A DNA stretch of 64,000 nt from Acidobacteriota bacterium (GTDB taxonomy: Bacteria; Acidobacteriota; Terriglobia; Terriglobales; Acidobacteriaceae): positions 558,001 to 622,000 of the forward strand of contig JACPYL010000012.1 of the NCBI GenBank assembly GCA_016196065.1. Reading direction: 5' to 3'. The notes below the pieces were generated by a model. That model was not told the origin of the DNA, did no database searches, and saw nothing but the letters and a program-made list of their open reading frames with translations. The stretch's first letter is position 1. The number at the start of each line of letters is the position of its first letter. Shown here piece after piece: positions 9,601-16,511 of this stretch. The position numbers and the translations under genes were made by a program.

Positions 9601-10105
9601 ATTCAGCTTCGTTTTCGTCGCCACCCTGCCGCTCGATTTCCTCCGCCAACTGATAGGCGGCCCGCAAATTCCGCGGATTCAACTCCACCCCTTTCCGCAA
9701 GTCAGCAATGGCTTCCGCCTGATGTCCGCGGCTACTTTCCAGCAGGCCGAGCAGGTAGTAGATTTGATCGTTTTGCGAAGCGAGTTTGTGAGCCTGTTCC
9801 AGTCGTTGAGCGGCGAGGTCGTAATTCCGTTGGCGGAACGCCAGCACGCCCCAATTGGCCCATCCCGCGGGCTCGGCGGGCACGAGTTTGGTCAACTCGG
9901 CAAGCTTGCTGTCGGCATAGACATCGTGTCCGACCTGCAACGCTGCCAGGCCAACGTAGAACGCGGACACCGTGTCCGCATAGGCTTTTGAGCCCTTATC
10001 GGGCATCTTGGGCTTCGAACTGCATCCCGAAAACACCACGGCGAGCGTCGCTAACAGAGCTAAGAGGGTCGCGAATAAAGAAGGTGTCGAGCGTCGAATG
10101 AGCAT
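6608..10105 (-). CDS. Large lipoprotein: TPR array, FG-GAP propeller, ASPIC domain and long unique C-terminus
   Basis: A 1165-residue protein and the first gene of the ASPIC operon. A signal segment ends in a lipobox (VFSGC) near residue 28. TPR-like helical repeats cover about 40-280, such as AGWANWGVLAFRQRNYDLAAQRL. FG-GAP loops (DFNYDFKSDLVLAG, WSDLDGDGDPDVAMI, VADLDNNGSTDLILS) cover about 350-620. An ASPIC segment (LHFGLGEQTSSDVIRVVWPNG) lies near 675-700. About 440 residues follow that I cannot assign; they begin CPFLFAYNGKEMEFVKD and are rich in aromatic residues. The combination of a protein-protein scaffold, a calcium propeller and a large unique domain suggests an assembly platform for the other operon products. 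That role is inference. Confidence 0.8.
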   Translation of the reverse strand: MLIRRSTPSLFATLLALLATLAVVFSGCSSKPKMPDKGSKAYADTVSAFYVGLAALQVGHDVYADSKLAELTKLVPAEPAGWANWGVLAFRQRNYDLAAQRLEQAHKLASQNDQIYYLLGLLESSRGHQAEAIADLRKGVELNPRNLRAAYQLAEEIERQGGDENEAEFQRVIQKILDAQPDNLAALLEIGRVAAKRGDAATLHAAVARISAQSLAWPPEVQLQVASLKAAAAGPDPRAAATRTMFLRNVLMRVPDFRASLGVIKAAPGEEAQPFTHFLAMETPVFKPAPADVTIDFTSGPVIGIGDGRWSWIGSIPLASAGAPAIAVANGNEVRLSTGAKFPFPGGRSGIAPSPEDVIPIDFNYDFKSDLVLAGAGGVRLLRQDGPTAFTDVTAKTTLPGSVVNASYTGAWALDIEADGDLDIVLGAKSGEPTVLRNNGDDTFTAIHPFNGVSGLTQLAWSDLDGDGDPDVAMIDAAGKLHIFSNERLGQFRERSLPPGVSLVKAIAVADVNDDSVLDLLAVKADGAVVRISDKNEGQDWDTAEITRVTNAAAYLAGEVRLHVADLDNNGSTDLILSQVIPGKGADGALIWLKDDTGKFIALNHSFGPPNVFDAADISNDGKLDLLGLTADGQPVQALNHGSKNYHWQIIRPHGVQSVGDQRINPFGVGGEIEIRSGLLLQKQPITGPQLHFGLGEQTSSDVIRVVWPNGTVRAEFAAKADQDVTVEQRLKASCPFLFAYNGKEMEFVKDAVPWGAAIGLRINTLGAARVATTVEWYKIGREQLAPHDSYYDVRIGAELWETYYYDYLALMAVDHPVGTEIFVDERFVIPPQKPGYTVVETPHKIAQALDDHGVDVTDILSALDGRALENLGRGQYQGVTRDHYVEVDLGNDVPTTGPLYLIGQGSIHDTDSSINVAITQGHRWHAQGMSLEVPDGRGGWKVAQSNLGFPAGRKKTVLFNLTNAFVPGTPRRVRIRTNLEIYWDAITWARGMPDAPIKTARMNPSYADLHYRGYSVVHRPDSGAPEVPDYNHLEGSKQRWRDLIGYYTRYGDVNELLANVDDRYVIVNSGDEMSLRFPEQPAPASGWLRDFVILGDGWIKDGDFNSTFSKTVLPLPYHAKDVYNTAPGRLEDEWTYRHHPEDWQTYHTRYVTPEVFKNSLRNER

Positions 10106-10180
10106 TCAGTCCCTTGCAAAGATATAGGTAAACGCCGCTTGCCGCCTAGTCACCAGTCACCTGGTGCAGTCTTGAAGAGC

Positions 10181-10330
10181 TTCGTATCAGGGCATGCCTT
10201 CAGGCATGCCAAAAGCGCAAAGGACTTGACCGGCTTTAGCCGCTGGAATTTGGCATTCAATCCCAGCGGCTGAAACCGCATCCAGTATCCCGCTACTTTC
10301 GGCATGGCTAAAGCCATGCCCTGATACGAA
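10181..10330. repeat. Nested inverted-repeat element with 16-bp perfect outer arms
   Basis: The outer arms TTCGTATCAGGGCATG (10181-10196) and its exact reverse complement (10315-10330) enclose smaller palindromes: GGCATGCC TTCA GGCATGCC on the left and GGCATGGC TAAA GCCATGCC on the right. An inner pair, GGCTTTAGCCGCTGG at about 10232 and CCAGCGGCTGAAACC at about 10263, is also inverted. The element occupies most of the gap between the ASPIC operon and the antiporter gene and lies just after the antiporter stop. It could act as a terminator or RNA-stabilising structure, or be a REPIN-like mobile remnant. Confidence 0.8.
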
Positions 10331-10367
10331 ACCTTGGTCGTCAAACTGCGGCACCGCCCGACATTTC

Positions 10368-11600
10368 TTAACTTGCAAACTCGTTTCTTGGTGAGATCTT
10401 CATCGCGATCAGAATCGGTGTCGTCATAAACGTCGTAACCAGCGCCATCATCACCATCATCGTAAACAGCGGCGGCGACAGGATACCGAGATCGAGGCCA
10501 GCGTTCAGGATTACTAATTCCACCAATCCGCGGGTGTTCATAAGGACTCCAAGACCCACGGAGTCTTTCCAATTCATTCCCGACACTCTCGCGGCGAGGG
10601 CAGCCCCTGCCAGTTTGCCAAATACCGCTACAGCGATAATCGCCGCCGCGTAACCCCACATCGAGCTCCCAGTGAGGAGGTCAATGCGAGTCCGCAATCC
10701 AGTAAGCGCAAAAAACAAGGGCAACAGCAGCGCGAGGCTAAGCGATTCGATCCCCTCGATTACTTCGCCGATCATCGGTTCGTTCTTAGGCACGATCAGG
10801 CCGGCTACGAACGCACCAAATAGCGCGTGTACACCCAATCGCTCCGTCGTCCAACTGGCGGCGAGCATGATCAGAACCAGGGAAGAAATTAGTTCCATCC
10901 CCGCACCGTGCTTCAGATACCGGGACTCGAGAAACGACACGGCGCGACGAACTGGGACCATCATCACCGCAACAAACGCCACCAGGAAAAGGAGCGTAAT
11001 CCCGAAGCGCTGCCAGTTTTGCGCGGAACGCACCATCGCCGTAAGAACAGCCAGGAGCAACCATGCGCTGATGTCATCGATTGCAGCGCAGGAAATCGCC
11101 ATTGTTCCGAGACTGGTTCCGAGCAGGTTTCGCTCTTTTAAGATTCGCGCTAGCACCGGGAACGCGGTGATGCTCATGGCCGTTCCCATGAAGAGGGCGA
11201 AAGTCGGAAAGGAAACGTTCGCGCCGGCAAATTGGGAATACAGTGTTTTGGCTAGCGCGACTCCCAAAGCCAGTGGCAACAGGATGCTGCAATTGCTGAT
11301 CAGCACAACTGCGGCACGCTGTTTTACGATGCGTTTGAGATCGACCTCAAGTCCAACCACAAACATGAACAGAAGCAGGCCCAGCTGACTCAACACCCCG
11401 ATCGCGGGAATCGACGAGGCTGGAAAAACGTAAGCAAAAGTTCCCGGAAAGAACCGGCCCAACAATGAAGGACCCAACACGATGCCGGCGGTCATCTCCC
11501 CCACGACCCGCGGCTGGCCGATGCGCTGGAAAATCCAGCCCAATACTCGCGCCGCAAGCAGAATGGTGCCTACCGAAAGAATCAATTGTTCCGCGTTCAC
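10368..11600 (-). CDS. CPA2-family cation/proton antiporter (Na+/H+ or K+/H+ exchanger)
   Basis: A 410-residue protein, almost entirely hydrophobic, with about 11-13 membrane spans. Family features are GQPRVVGEMTAGIVLGPSLLG near residues 28-48, TAFPVLARILKERNLL near 145 and the paired-aspartate region CAAIDDISAWLLLA near 170, which is the ion-binding site in CPA2 exchangers. ALFGAFVAGLIVP and LMNTRGLVELVILN follow. The length fits the transporter domain alone; no cytoplasmic TrkA-N or TrkA-C regulatory domain is present. It exchanges monovalent cations for protons at the inner membrane. It is divergent from the KNQ-heptad gene, with a CRP-type palindrome 77 bp upstream of its start. Confidence 0.9.
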   Translation of the reverse strand: MNAEQLILSVGTILLAARVLGWIFQRIGQPRVVGEMTAGIVLGPSLLGRFFPGTFAYVFPASSIPAIGVLSQLGLLLFMFVVGLEVDLKRIVKQRAAVVLISNCSILLPLALGVALAKTLYSQFAGANVSFPTFALFMGTAMSITAFPVLARILKERNLLGTSLGTMAISCAAIDDISAWLLLAVLTAMVRSAQNWQRFGITLLFLVAFVAVMMVPVRRAVSFLESRYLKHGAGMELISSLVLIMLAASWTTERLGVHALFGAFVAGLIVPKNEPMIGEVIEGIESLSLALLLPLFFALTGLRTRIDLLTGSSMWGYAAAIIAVAVFGKLAGAALAARVSGMNWKDSVGLGVLMNTRGLVELVILNAGLDLGILSPPLFTMMVMMALVTTFMTTPILIAMKISPRNEFAS

Positions 11601-11676
11601 TGTTGCGCCTTTGCAGGGAGCATGTGCCGTTCCAGTTGCGAGCGATTCAAATTTGAGTGATGCCGTTACGACCGGC

Positions 11677-11692
11677 TGTGACCACCGTCACA
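11677..11692. promoter_or_regulatory. CRP/FNR-superfamily-type operator (perfect TGTGA-N6-TCACA)
   Basis: TGTGA, six bases, then TCACA matches the canonical CRP half-site pair exactly. The site sits in the 154-bp divergent region between the antiporter and the KNQ-heptad gene. A weak -10-like hexamer (TACGCT at 11714-11719, or GCTAAT at 11717-11722) would put the operator centre about 41-45 bp upstream of transcription toward the KNQ gene, the class II activator spacing. That a CRP homologue binds here is inference; no such regulator gene is in the window. Confidence 0.5.
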
Positions 11693-11754
11693 GAACGTCC
11701 CTGGGTTCCGACCTACGCTAATGCGTAATTCAAGATTCACCCAGGAGTTCCACC

Positions 11755-11988
11755 ATGCCAACAGCAGTCCTCACAGAAACAGAAGTTCTCGCCAATCAGC
11801 AAACCATTCTGAAGAACCAGAGCTTTATCCTGAAAAACCAGGAAGAGATCAAGAAAAATCAGTTGAACCTGATCGTAAAGAACCAGGAAGAAATCAAACG
11901 CAACCAGGATGAGATCAAGAAGAACCAAGAGACCCTGAACGTCATCCTAAAGAACCAGGAAAAGATTCTGGCTGCTGTCCGCCACTAG
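11755..11988 (+). CDS. Small KNQ-heptad coiled-coil protein (77 aa)
   Basis: A 77-residue protein made almost wholly of seven-residue units of the form I/L-x-K-N-Q-x-x: ILKNQSF, ILKNQEE, IKKNQLN, LIVKNQEE, IKRNQDE, IKKNQET, then LNVILKNQEK. Hydrophobic residues recur at a heptad position, and an Asn-Gln pair recurs at fixed places, so a long parallel coiled-coil oligomer with polar Asn core positions is likely. No Cys, no signal peptide. AGGAG lies 8 bp before the ATG, a strong ribosome-binding site. A CRP-like operator lies upstream and an intrinsic terminator directly after, so it looks like a single-gene, well-expressed unit. I do not recognise a named family. Confidence 0.75.
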   Translation: MPTAVLTETEVLANQQTILKNQSFILKNQEEIKKNQLNLIVKNQEEIKRNQDEIKKNQETLNVILKNQEKILAAVRH

Positions 11989-11995
11989 AAATTGC

Positions 11996-12034
11996 GCCCC
12001 GGTGGAGGAAGCCTCGGCCGGGGCCTCTGTTTTC
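11996..12034 (+). terminator. Intrinsic terminator after the KNQ gene
   Basis: A long GC-rich hairpin (GCCCCGG...CCGGGGC, with an inner GAGG-AAG-CCTC stem) at 11996-12024 is followed by CTCTGTTTTCC. It starts 7 bp after the KNQ stop codon and lies between two convergent genes. Confidence 0.7.
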
Positions 12035-12049
12035 CGCAAGTTCCGCGGC

Positions 12050-13087
12050 TTACTGCCCCGCCGTGGTCATGTCGATGTCGGCGGCCTTGATGTCCGTCGG
12101 GATGAAGGAACGATCGAGCAGATCCTTCATTTCCACCTTCGTCGTCAGAATTCCCGCCTTGATCCCCATGTCTCGGATCTGCTCCATCTCCTGATCCGAC
12201 GGATTCAGCATGCGATAGCTCACTCGGTCCGGAGGTTCCGTGAGCACGTAACGGATCAATTTCTCGTCCTGGCGGAAGTAGGGCTGCACCACTTTGGCAG
12301 CGTCTACCCGATGTGTTTCTGCCCATTCGCCACTCTGCGCGATCCCTCGCACCAAATCTCTGACAACTGCCGGACGCTCGTTGATCAGCTTCTCGTGGAC
12401 CACCAACACACAGGAGATGAAGTGAGGCCAGATGTCCTTGGCATAGTAAAGGACTCGGCCGCTGCCATCGAGCTCCGCTTTGGCGGCAAACGGTTCGCCG
12501 ACAAAATACGCGTCAATCGCTTTGGCCGCCAGGGCGCCCGGCATGTCCGGCGGCGGCATCTCGACAAACCTGATTTCATCCGCCCGCACGCCTTGATCCT
12601 GCATGAGCTTGTGGATGACCAGGTTCTGATTGCTGTACCGGCTGGGGATCGCAAAGGTCTTGCCGCGAAGATCGCGCAGGCTCTTGATTGAGGTGTTCTT
12701 CCCCACCATGACTTCTGACCCGTCGCGATGTCCCAGGTACAGGATCTTTACGGGGACGCCTTCCTCCCTCAATTTCATGGCCAGAGGAGCGATCATGAAG
12801 GCGGCCTGGATACGTCCGGCCTTGATCGATTCGGCCATGGTAGGAAAATCGGTAAAGCGTTGGGATTCGAATCGAGTCGACTTGCTCGCCTTGGTGGCAA
12901 AGTCGGTGACGGGGCAGGTGAGATGGCAGGTGACGGGCAAGAAACCGACCTTCAGCATCTCCCGTTGCTCTACTGCACTCACCGCACCGGTCCCGTTTCG
13001 ATGCCACGGCTTGTAGCGAAGCAGACTGATTACCGCTATGAAGACAACGAATCCGAGTAGCCAACGAACCATGGAAGATCGAAACAT
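12050..13087 (-). CDS. ABC transporter substrate-binding protein, NMT1/NrtA/SsuA type
   Basis: About 345 residues from the ATG at 13087, chosen because AGGAG precedes it at good spacing; an upstream ATG at 13126 is also open. A membrane-spanning signal (WLLGFVVFIAVISLL) is followed by KVGFLPVTCHLTCPVTDFA, then the periplasmic binding fold (LRDLRGKTFAIPSRYSNQN; EMPPPDMPGALAAKAIDAYFVGEPFA). This family binds nitrate, bicarbonate, sulfonates, taurine or pyrimidine precursors. The two cysteines of TCHLTCP sit in the usual ligand-contact strand and are unusual. It is the last gene of a permease-ATPase-binding-protein operon. The substrate cannot be set from sequence. Confidence 0.85.
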   Translation of the reverse strand: MFRSSMVRWLLGFVVFIAVISLLRYKPWHRNGTGAVSAVEQREMLKVGFLPVTCHLTCPVTDFATKASKSTRFESQRFTDFPTMAESIKAGRIQAAFMIAPLAMKLREEGVPVKILYLGHRDGSEVMVGKNTSIKSLRDLRGKTFAIPSRYSNQNLVIHKLMQDQGVRADEIRFVEMPPPDMPGALAAKAIDAYFVGEPFAAKAELDGSGRVLYYAKDIWPHFISCVLVVHEKLINERPAVVRDLVRGIAQSGEWAETHRVDAAKVVQPYFRQDEKLIRYVLTEPPDRVSYRMLNPSDQEMEQIRDMGIKAGILTTKVEMKDLLDRSFIPTDIKAADIDMTTAGQ

Positions 13088-13139
13088 GAGACTCACTCCT
13101 GGTGCCCATTCTGTGCGCGTGTCCAAGGCGCATTGTCGC

Positions 13140-13904
13140 TTAGGAAGCAGTGTATTCTCCCGTGTCTGATTCCAGATTGAGTTTCGTCAAGACTCGGTGA
13201 ATCGCCTGGACGACCTCCGGGTGGGTGGGATCCCGTGGCCGCGGTGTGCCCATACTCAATTCGTAACGAATCTGCGCTGGCCGTTCGCCGAGAACAAGCA
13301 CGCGGTCCGCAAGTTGTGCCGCTTCTTCAATGTCGTGCGTGACCAGAACGACTGTGCGGGGACGTTCATGCAGGATGCGGGCCAGTTCCTGCCTCATTCG
13401 GAGACGCGTCAAATAGTCGAGCGCCGAAAAGGGTTCATCGAGCAGCAAGATATCGGACGACCCCGCCAACGCCCTTGCCAGTTCCACGCGCTGCCGCATG
13501 CCGCCGGAAAGCTGGTGAGGATAGCTGTTTTCAAATCCTTCCAGCCGGATCAGTCCCACCAATTCGCGGACCTGCTCGTGGAGTTCCACCTTGTTCTTCA
13601 CATGCCGCAGGCCGAGTGCGATGTTTTCCGAGACCGTCTGCCAGGGGAACAAACCGTCCTGCTGATGCACCATGCGGCTCTCGCCTTTGCGCTCCACAGT
13701 ACCCGAGGTAGGCCGGTCGAACCCGGAAAGGAGGTTCAGCAACGTGGTCTTTCCGCAACCGGAAGGACCGACGATCGCCACGAACTCGCCCTGCGAGACT
13801 TCGATGGACAGATCGCGGAGTACTTCCAGAGCGTCGAATGATCGCGAGACGTGACTAAGCTGCAAGCGGGACCCTGTCATCGGCCTTATCTTTCGTATCC
13901 CCAC
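13140..13904 (-). CDS. ABC transporter ATP-binding protein, SsuB/TauB/NrtD type
   Basis: A 254-residue ATPase. Walker A is GPSGCGKTT near residues 43-51, the signature is LSGGMRQRVELARAL near 132, Walker B is ILLLDEPFSALD near 153, and the switch histidine is in VLVTHDIEEAAQLADR. This sequence set is typical of the nitrate/sulfonate/taurine importer subfamily. It powers the permease encoded upstream, whose stop codon it overlaps by 19 bp. The first Met lies inside the permease; MTGSRLQLSHVSRSF nine codons in (13880) is a plausible alternative start. The binding-protein gene follows. Confidence 0.92.
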   Translation of the reverse strand: MGIRKIRPMTGSRLQLSHVSRSFDALEVLRDLSIEVSQGEFVAIVGPSGCGKTTLLNLLSGFDRPTSGTVERKGESRMVHQQDGLFPWQTVSENIALGLRHVKNKVELHEQVRELVGLIRLEGFENSYPHQLSGGMRQRVELARALAGSSDILLLDEPFSALDYLTRLRMRQELARILHERPRTVVLVTHDIEEAAQLADRVLVLGERPAQIRYELSMGTPRPRDPTHPEVVQAIHRVLTKLNLESDTGEYTAS

Positions 13905-14656
13905 CGGATGCTTGGGATCTTCGTGAGTTGTTCGAGGGCTCGGTCAATCCCAACGCCGACCAGTCCGATGACGATCATCTCGACCACGAGAATGTCCGTT
14001 CGGAGACCATTGCGAGAATCCATTACGGCGAAACCAAGCCCGTCGCGGCCAGCGATCATCTCGGCGGCAACCACCACCAGCCAGCACACGCCAGCCGTGA
14101 CCCGAAGAGTGGTGACCACCTGCGGCATGATGGCAGGCAACGTAACCCGCATCAGCTTTTCCGAATCGGACATTCCAAAGTCCCTGGCCACGCGGGAATA
14201 AATAGTAGGAACGTTAGCCGCAGCGGCCATCGTCGCCAGGACCACCGGAAAAAACGCCGATAAGAAGATGAGAAAGATGGGAGAGGCATCGCCCACGCCG
14301 AACCAGAGAATCGCGAAGGGAATCCAGGCGAGGGGCGAGAGATTCCGAAAAAAATTAACGATGGGTAGAAAGGCTGTTCGCAACAGCAGATTCTGTCCCA
14401 TCCAGAGGCCTGCCGGAATGCCGGTCACCACGGCGAGTCCAAATCCGCAGGTAACCCGGAACAGTGAAGTGATGAGATCGGTAAACAGCTGACCGGTGCG
14501 AGCCTCTTCTCTGAAGCCGCGCAGAACCGCGAGCGGTCCAGGAAACGCACTCTCGTGAAAGATCCCGCTCCACCAGATGACAGTCCAGATGACGATCATC
14601 GCCGCCACCACCAAGAGAGGAAGAGCGACCGATCGGATGGCGCCAGGTTTCTTCAT
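13886..14656 (-). CDS. ABC transporter permease, SsuC/TauC type
   Basis: A 256-residue membrane protein with about six spans. The BPD_transp_1 EAA-type loop is visible around DASPIFLIFLSAFFPVVLATMAAAANVP, and the family motif FFRNLSPLAWIPFAILWFG precedes it near residue 103. It forms the transmembrane channel for the importer. It is first in its operon and its 3' end overlaps the ATPase gene, so subunits are probably translated in coupled fashion. The 134-bp upstream gap contains TTGACT and an AAATAA about 19 bp later on the minus strand as a possible promoter, which is weak. Confidence 0.9.
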   Translation of the reverse strand: MKKPGAIRSVALPLLVVAAMIVIWTVIWWSGIFHESAFPGPLAVLRGFREEARTGQLFTDLITSLFRVTCGFGLAVVTGIPAGLWMGQNLLLRTAFLPIVNFFRNLSPLAWIPFAILWFGVGDASPIFLIFLSAFFPVVLATMAAAANVPTIYSRVARDFGMSDSEKLMRVTLPAIMPQVVTTLRVTAGVCWLVVVAAEMIAGRDGLGFAVMDSRNGLRTDILVVEMIVIGLVGVGIDRALEQLTKIPSIRWGYER

Positions 14657-14790
14657 TTTGGGTTACAAGGAAATCGCTTATTTTCTGGCCAACCAGTCTG
14701 AGAGTCAATAATAGATTGGCACTATGATTTCCCGAGCCCAGCTCATCAACCTTGCAGATAAGGGCGGCAATTGAATCCTTTCCGCCAGTT

Positions 14791-15759
14791 TTACGTTTTT
14801 CGAGAACCAGCCAGCGCCTGGTAAGTGAAATCGGCAATCGCCGAGTCCTGCACGCCTGTTCCCGTCAGATCGCACACTGAAAGCTGGTGGTCGCTGGATC
14901 GCGCCGTCTTGCGGCCTGACGTCACCTCGCCGAGCTCGATGACGCGGTTACGGTCGATCGTCGCGGTTTGTAATTCTCCCAACCGGCGGCACTGTTCGTA
15001 GGAGTCGCACACAATCACGTCTGCTTTCTCGACCACCGCAGGGTCGAGTTCGTGTTTGCCTGGGCCATCGGATCCGATCGCAGTGATGTGTAATCCGGGA
15101 TGGAGATCGTCGACCTTGATGAGGGATTCGCGTGCCGTCGTGGCCGTCACCACCAGATCGCTCGCTTTGACGAGCGCAGATACAGAAGCTGCTTTGCTGA
15201 AGGTGGAGTCGACCTTGCTCTTCATTTCGCGGATGTAGGCGTCTGCAGAATCCGCGCTGCGCCCGAACACGATCACTTGTCTGAACTTTCGGACCAGAGT
15301 CAGCGCCTCCAGTTGCCAGCGCGCCTGAATGCCGGTGCCGACGATGCCGACGGTTTCAATTTGCGTACGAGCCAGATACTTCGCTGCAATCGCTCCAGCG
15401 AGCGCCGTGCGCAGGTCGGTCAGGTAACCATTGTCTGCAAAGATCGCCTTCACAAAGCCGGTTTGCGCGTCCAGATAGAGGATCAATCCGCTCGAATTGG
15501 GTAGCCCAAGCTTCGAGTTTCCATAAAATCCAGTCGCAACCTTTACGGCGAAGCCAGCGGTGCCGCGAATGTATGCGGTCTTCACGTGGACTTCCCCCTG
15601 CAAGTCGTCGATATGCATCCCCAATGGTGGAGGCATGATGACGCGGCCTTCGGCCAGTGCGCTAAAAGCGTTCTCAATGCAGGCTAACGCCGCCGCGGTC
15701 AATCCGGAGCCGGATTGAATCTCGGATTGGTTGAAGATGCGGACAGCGGGTGGGGACAT
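14791..15759 (-). CDS. Ornithine cyclodeaminase / mu-crystallin family dehydrogenase
   Basis: About 322 residues from the ATG at 15759 (MSPPAVRIFNQSEIQ). The longer frame up to 15831 would run through the divergent promoter and is not preferred. The NAD(P)-binding motif VGIVGTGIQARWQLEAL is near residue 125. Other family features are GFAVKVATGFYGNSKLGLP, TDLRTALAGAIAAKYLA and DVIVCDSYEQCRRLGEL. Family members are ornithine or lysine cyclodeaminases, alanine dehydrogenases or pyrroline-2-carboxylate reductases. It is divergent from a GntR regulator across a 56-bp gap with a perfect palindrome, so this regulator probably controls it. The exact substrate is unknown; an imino-acid or amino-acid catabolic role is likely. 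Confidence 0.85.
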   Translation of the reverse strand: MSPPAVRIFNQSEIQSGSGLTAAALACIENAFSALAEGRVIMPPPLGMHIDDLQGEVHVKTAYIRGTAGFAVKVATGFYGNSKLGLPNSSGLILYLDAQTGFVKAIFADNGYLTDLRTALAGAIAAKYLARTQIETVGIVGTGIQARWQLEALTLVRKFRQVIVFGRSADSADAYIREMKSKVDSTFSKAASVSALVKASDLVVTATTARESLIKVDDLHPGLHITAIGSDGPGKHELDPAVVEKADVIVCDSYEQCRRLGELQTATIDRNRVIELGEVTSGRKTARSSDHQLSVCDLTGTGVQDSAIADFTYQALAGSRKT

Positions 15760-15775
15760 GGCGGACAATCTATCA

Positions 15776-15796
15776 CTTGTTGACTTGTTCAACAAG
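15776..15796. promoter_or_regulatory. Probable GntR/FadR operator (8-5-8 palindrome)
   Basis: CTTGTTGA, five bases, then TCAACAAG is a perfect inverted repeat. It lies in the 56-bp divergent space between the cyclodeaminase-like gene and the GntR gene. FCD-type GntR proteins usually bind short palindromes in such positions and often repress both directions until an acid or amino-acid ligand binds. Confidence 0.6.
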
Positions 15797-15815
15797 ACTA
15801 CATACACTCGCCCCC

Positions 15816-16511
15816 ATGCAGGAAAGGACATTCCGCGGCATCGTCCCGCTCGAACGCGCCAGCACGGTGGATCGTGTCACGGAAATGCTGCGCGACGAAT
15901 TGCTGTCCGGCAGACTCGCGCCGGGAACGACATTGCAGGAGATTCCGCTCGCGACGGCGCTACGAGTATCCCGCAACACGTTGCGCGAAGCGGTGCGAAC
16001 GCTGGTCGCGGAAGGCCTGCTCACGCGGACGCCTCACAAGGGCATCGTGATTTCGAATCTCACGCCTGCCGACGTCGATGAACTGTTCGAGGTGCGCGAG
16101 TTGCTGGAGTCAGCGGCCCTCGAAAAGGCTTGTGCCATGCGATCGGGGATTCTTCCGATCCTGAACGAAAAAATCGAAGGACTGCGCCGCGCTATGGCCG
16201 CGGGAAACGAACGCAGCATTGTGGAGATGGATCTCGCTTTTCACCAGGCCCTGTTGAGCGCTCTGGGGAGCACGCGCCTGCAGCATTTCCACGCCGTCCT
16301 GATTTCTGAGTTGCGGCTCGCACTCGCGGTTCTGGACCGTGACGGTGGAGGCGCATCCATCAAGCAGATGGTTGCACAGCACCAGCAGATCGTCGCCGCG
16401 ATCAAGACCGGCAACGTCGCCCGATCGCAACAACTTCTACTCCGCCATCTACGGGATTCGAAAGACCGCCTGAAAAGTCTTTTGCGGCAACGGGAGAACA
16501 AGGACAAATGA
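15816..16511 (+). CDS. GntR-family transcriptional regulator, FadR/FCD subfamily
   Basis: 231 residues from the ATG at 15816. The upstream ATG at 15750 is in frame but lies inside the operator and the opposite gene. The winged helix-turn-helix covers about residues 10-75 (LREAVRTLVAEGLLTRTPHKG). The C-terminal FCD ligand domain includes ELFEVRELLESAALEKA, FHQALLSALGSTRLQ and QHQQIVAAIKTGNVARSQQLLLRHL, whose histidines usually bind a metal and a carboxylate effector. It overlaps the next gene by 4 bp (ATGA), so it is co-transcribed with the SelA-like enzyme and likely autoregulated. Confidence 0.9.
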   Translation: MQERTFRGIVPLERASTVDRVTEMLRDELLSGRLAPGTTLQEIPLATALRVSRNTLREAVRTLVAEGLLTRTPHKGIVISNLTPADVDELFEVRELLESAALEKACAMRSGILPILNEKIEGLRRAMAAGNERSIVEMDLAFHQALLSALGSTRLQHFHAVLISELRLALAVLDRDGGGASIKQMVAQHQQIVAAIKTGNVARSQQLLLRHLRDSKDRLKSLLRQRENKDK

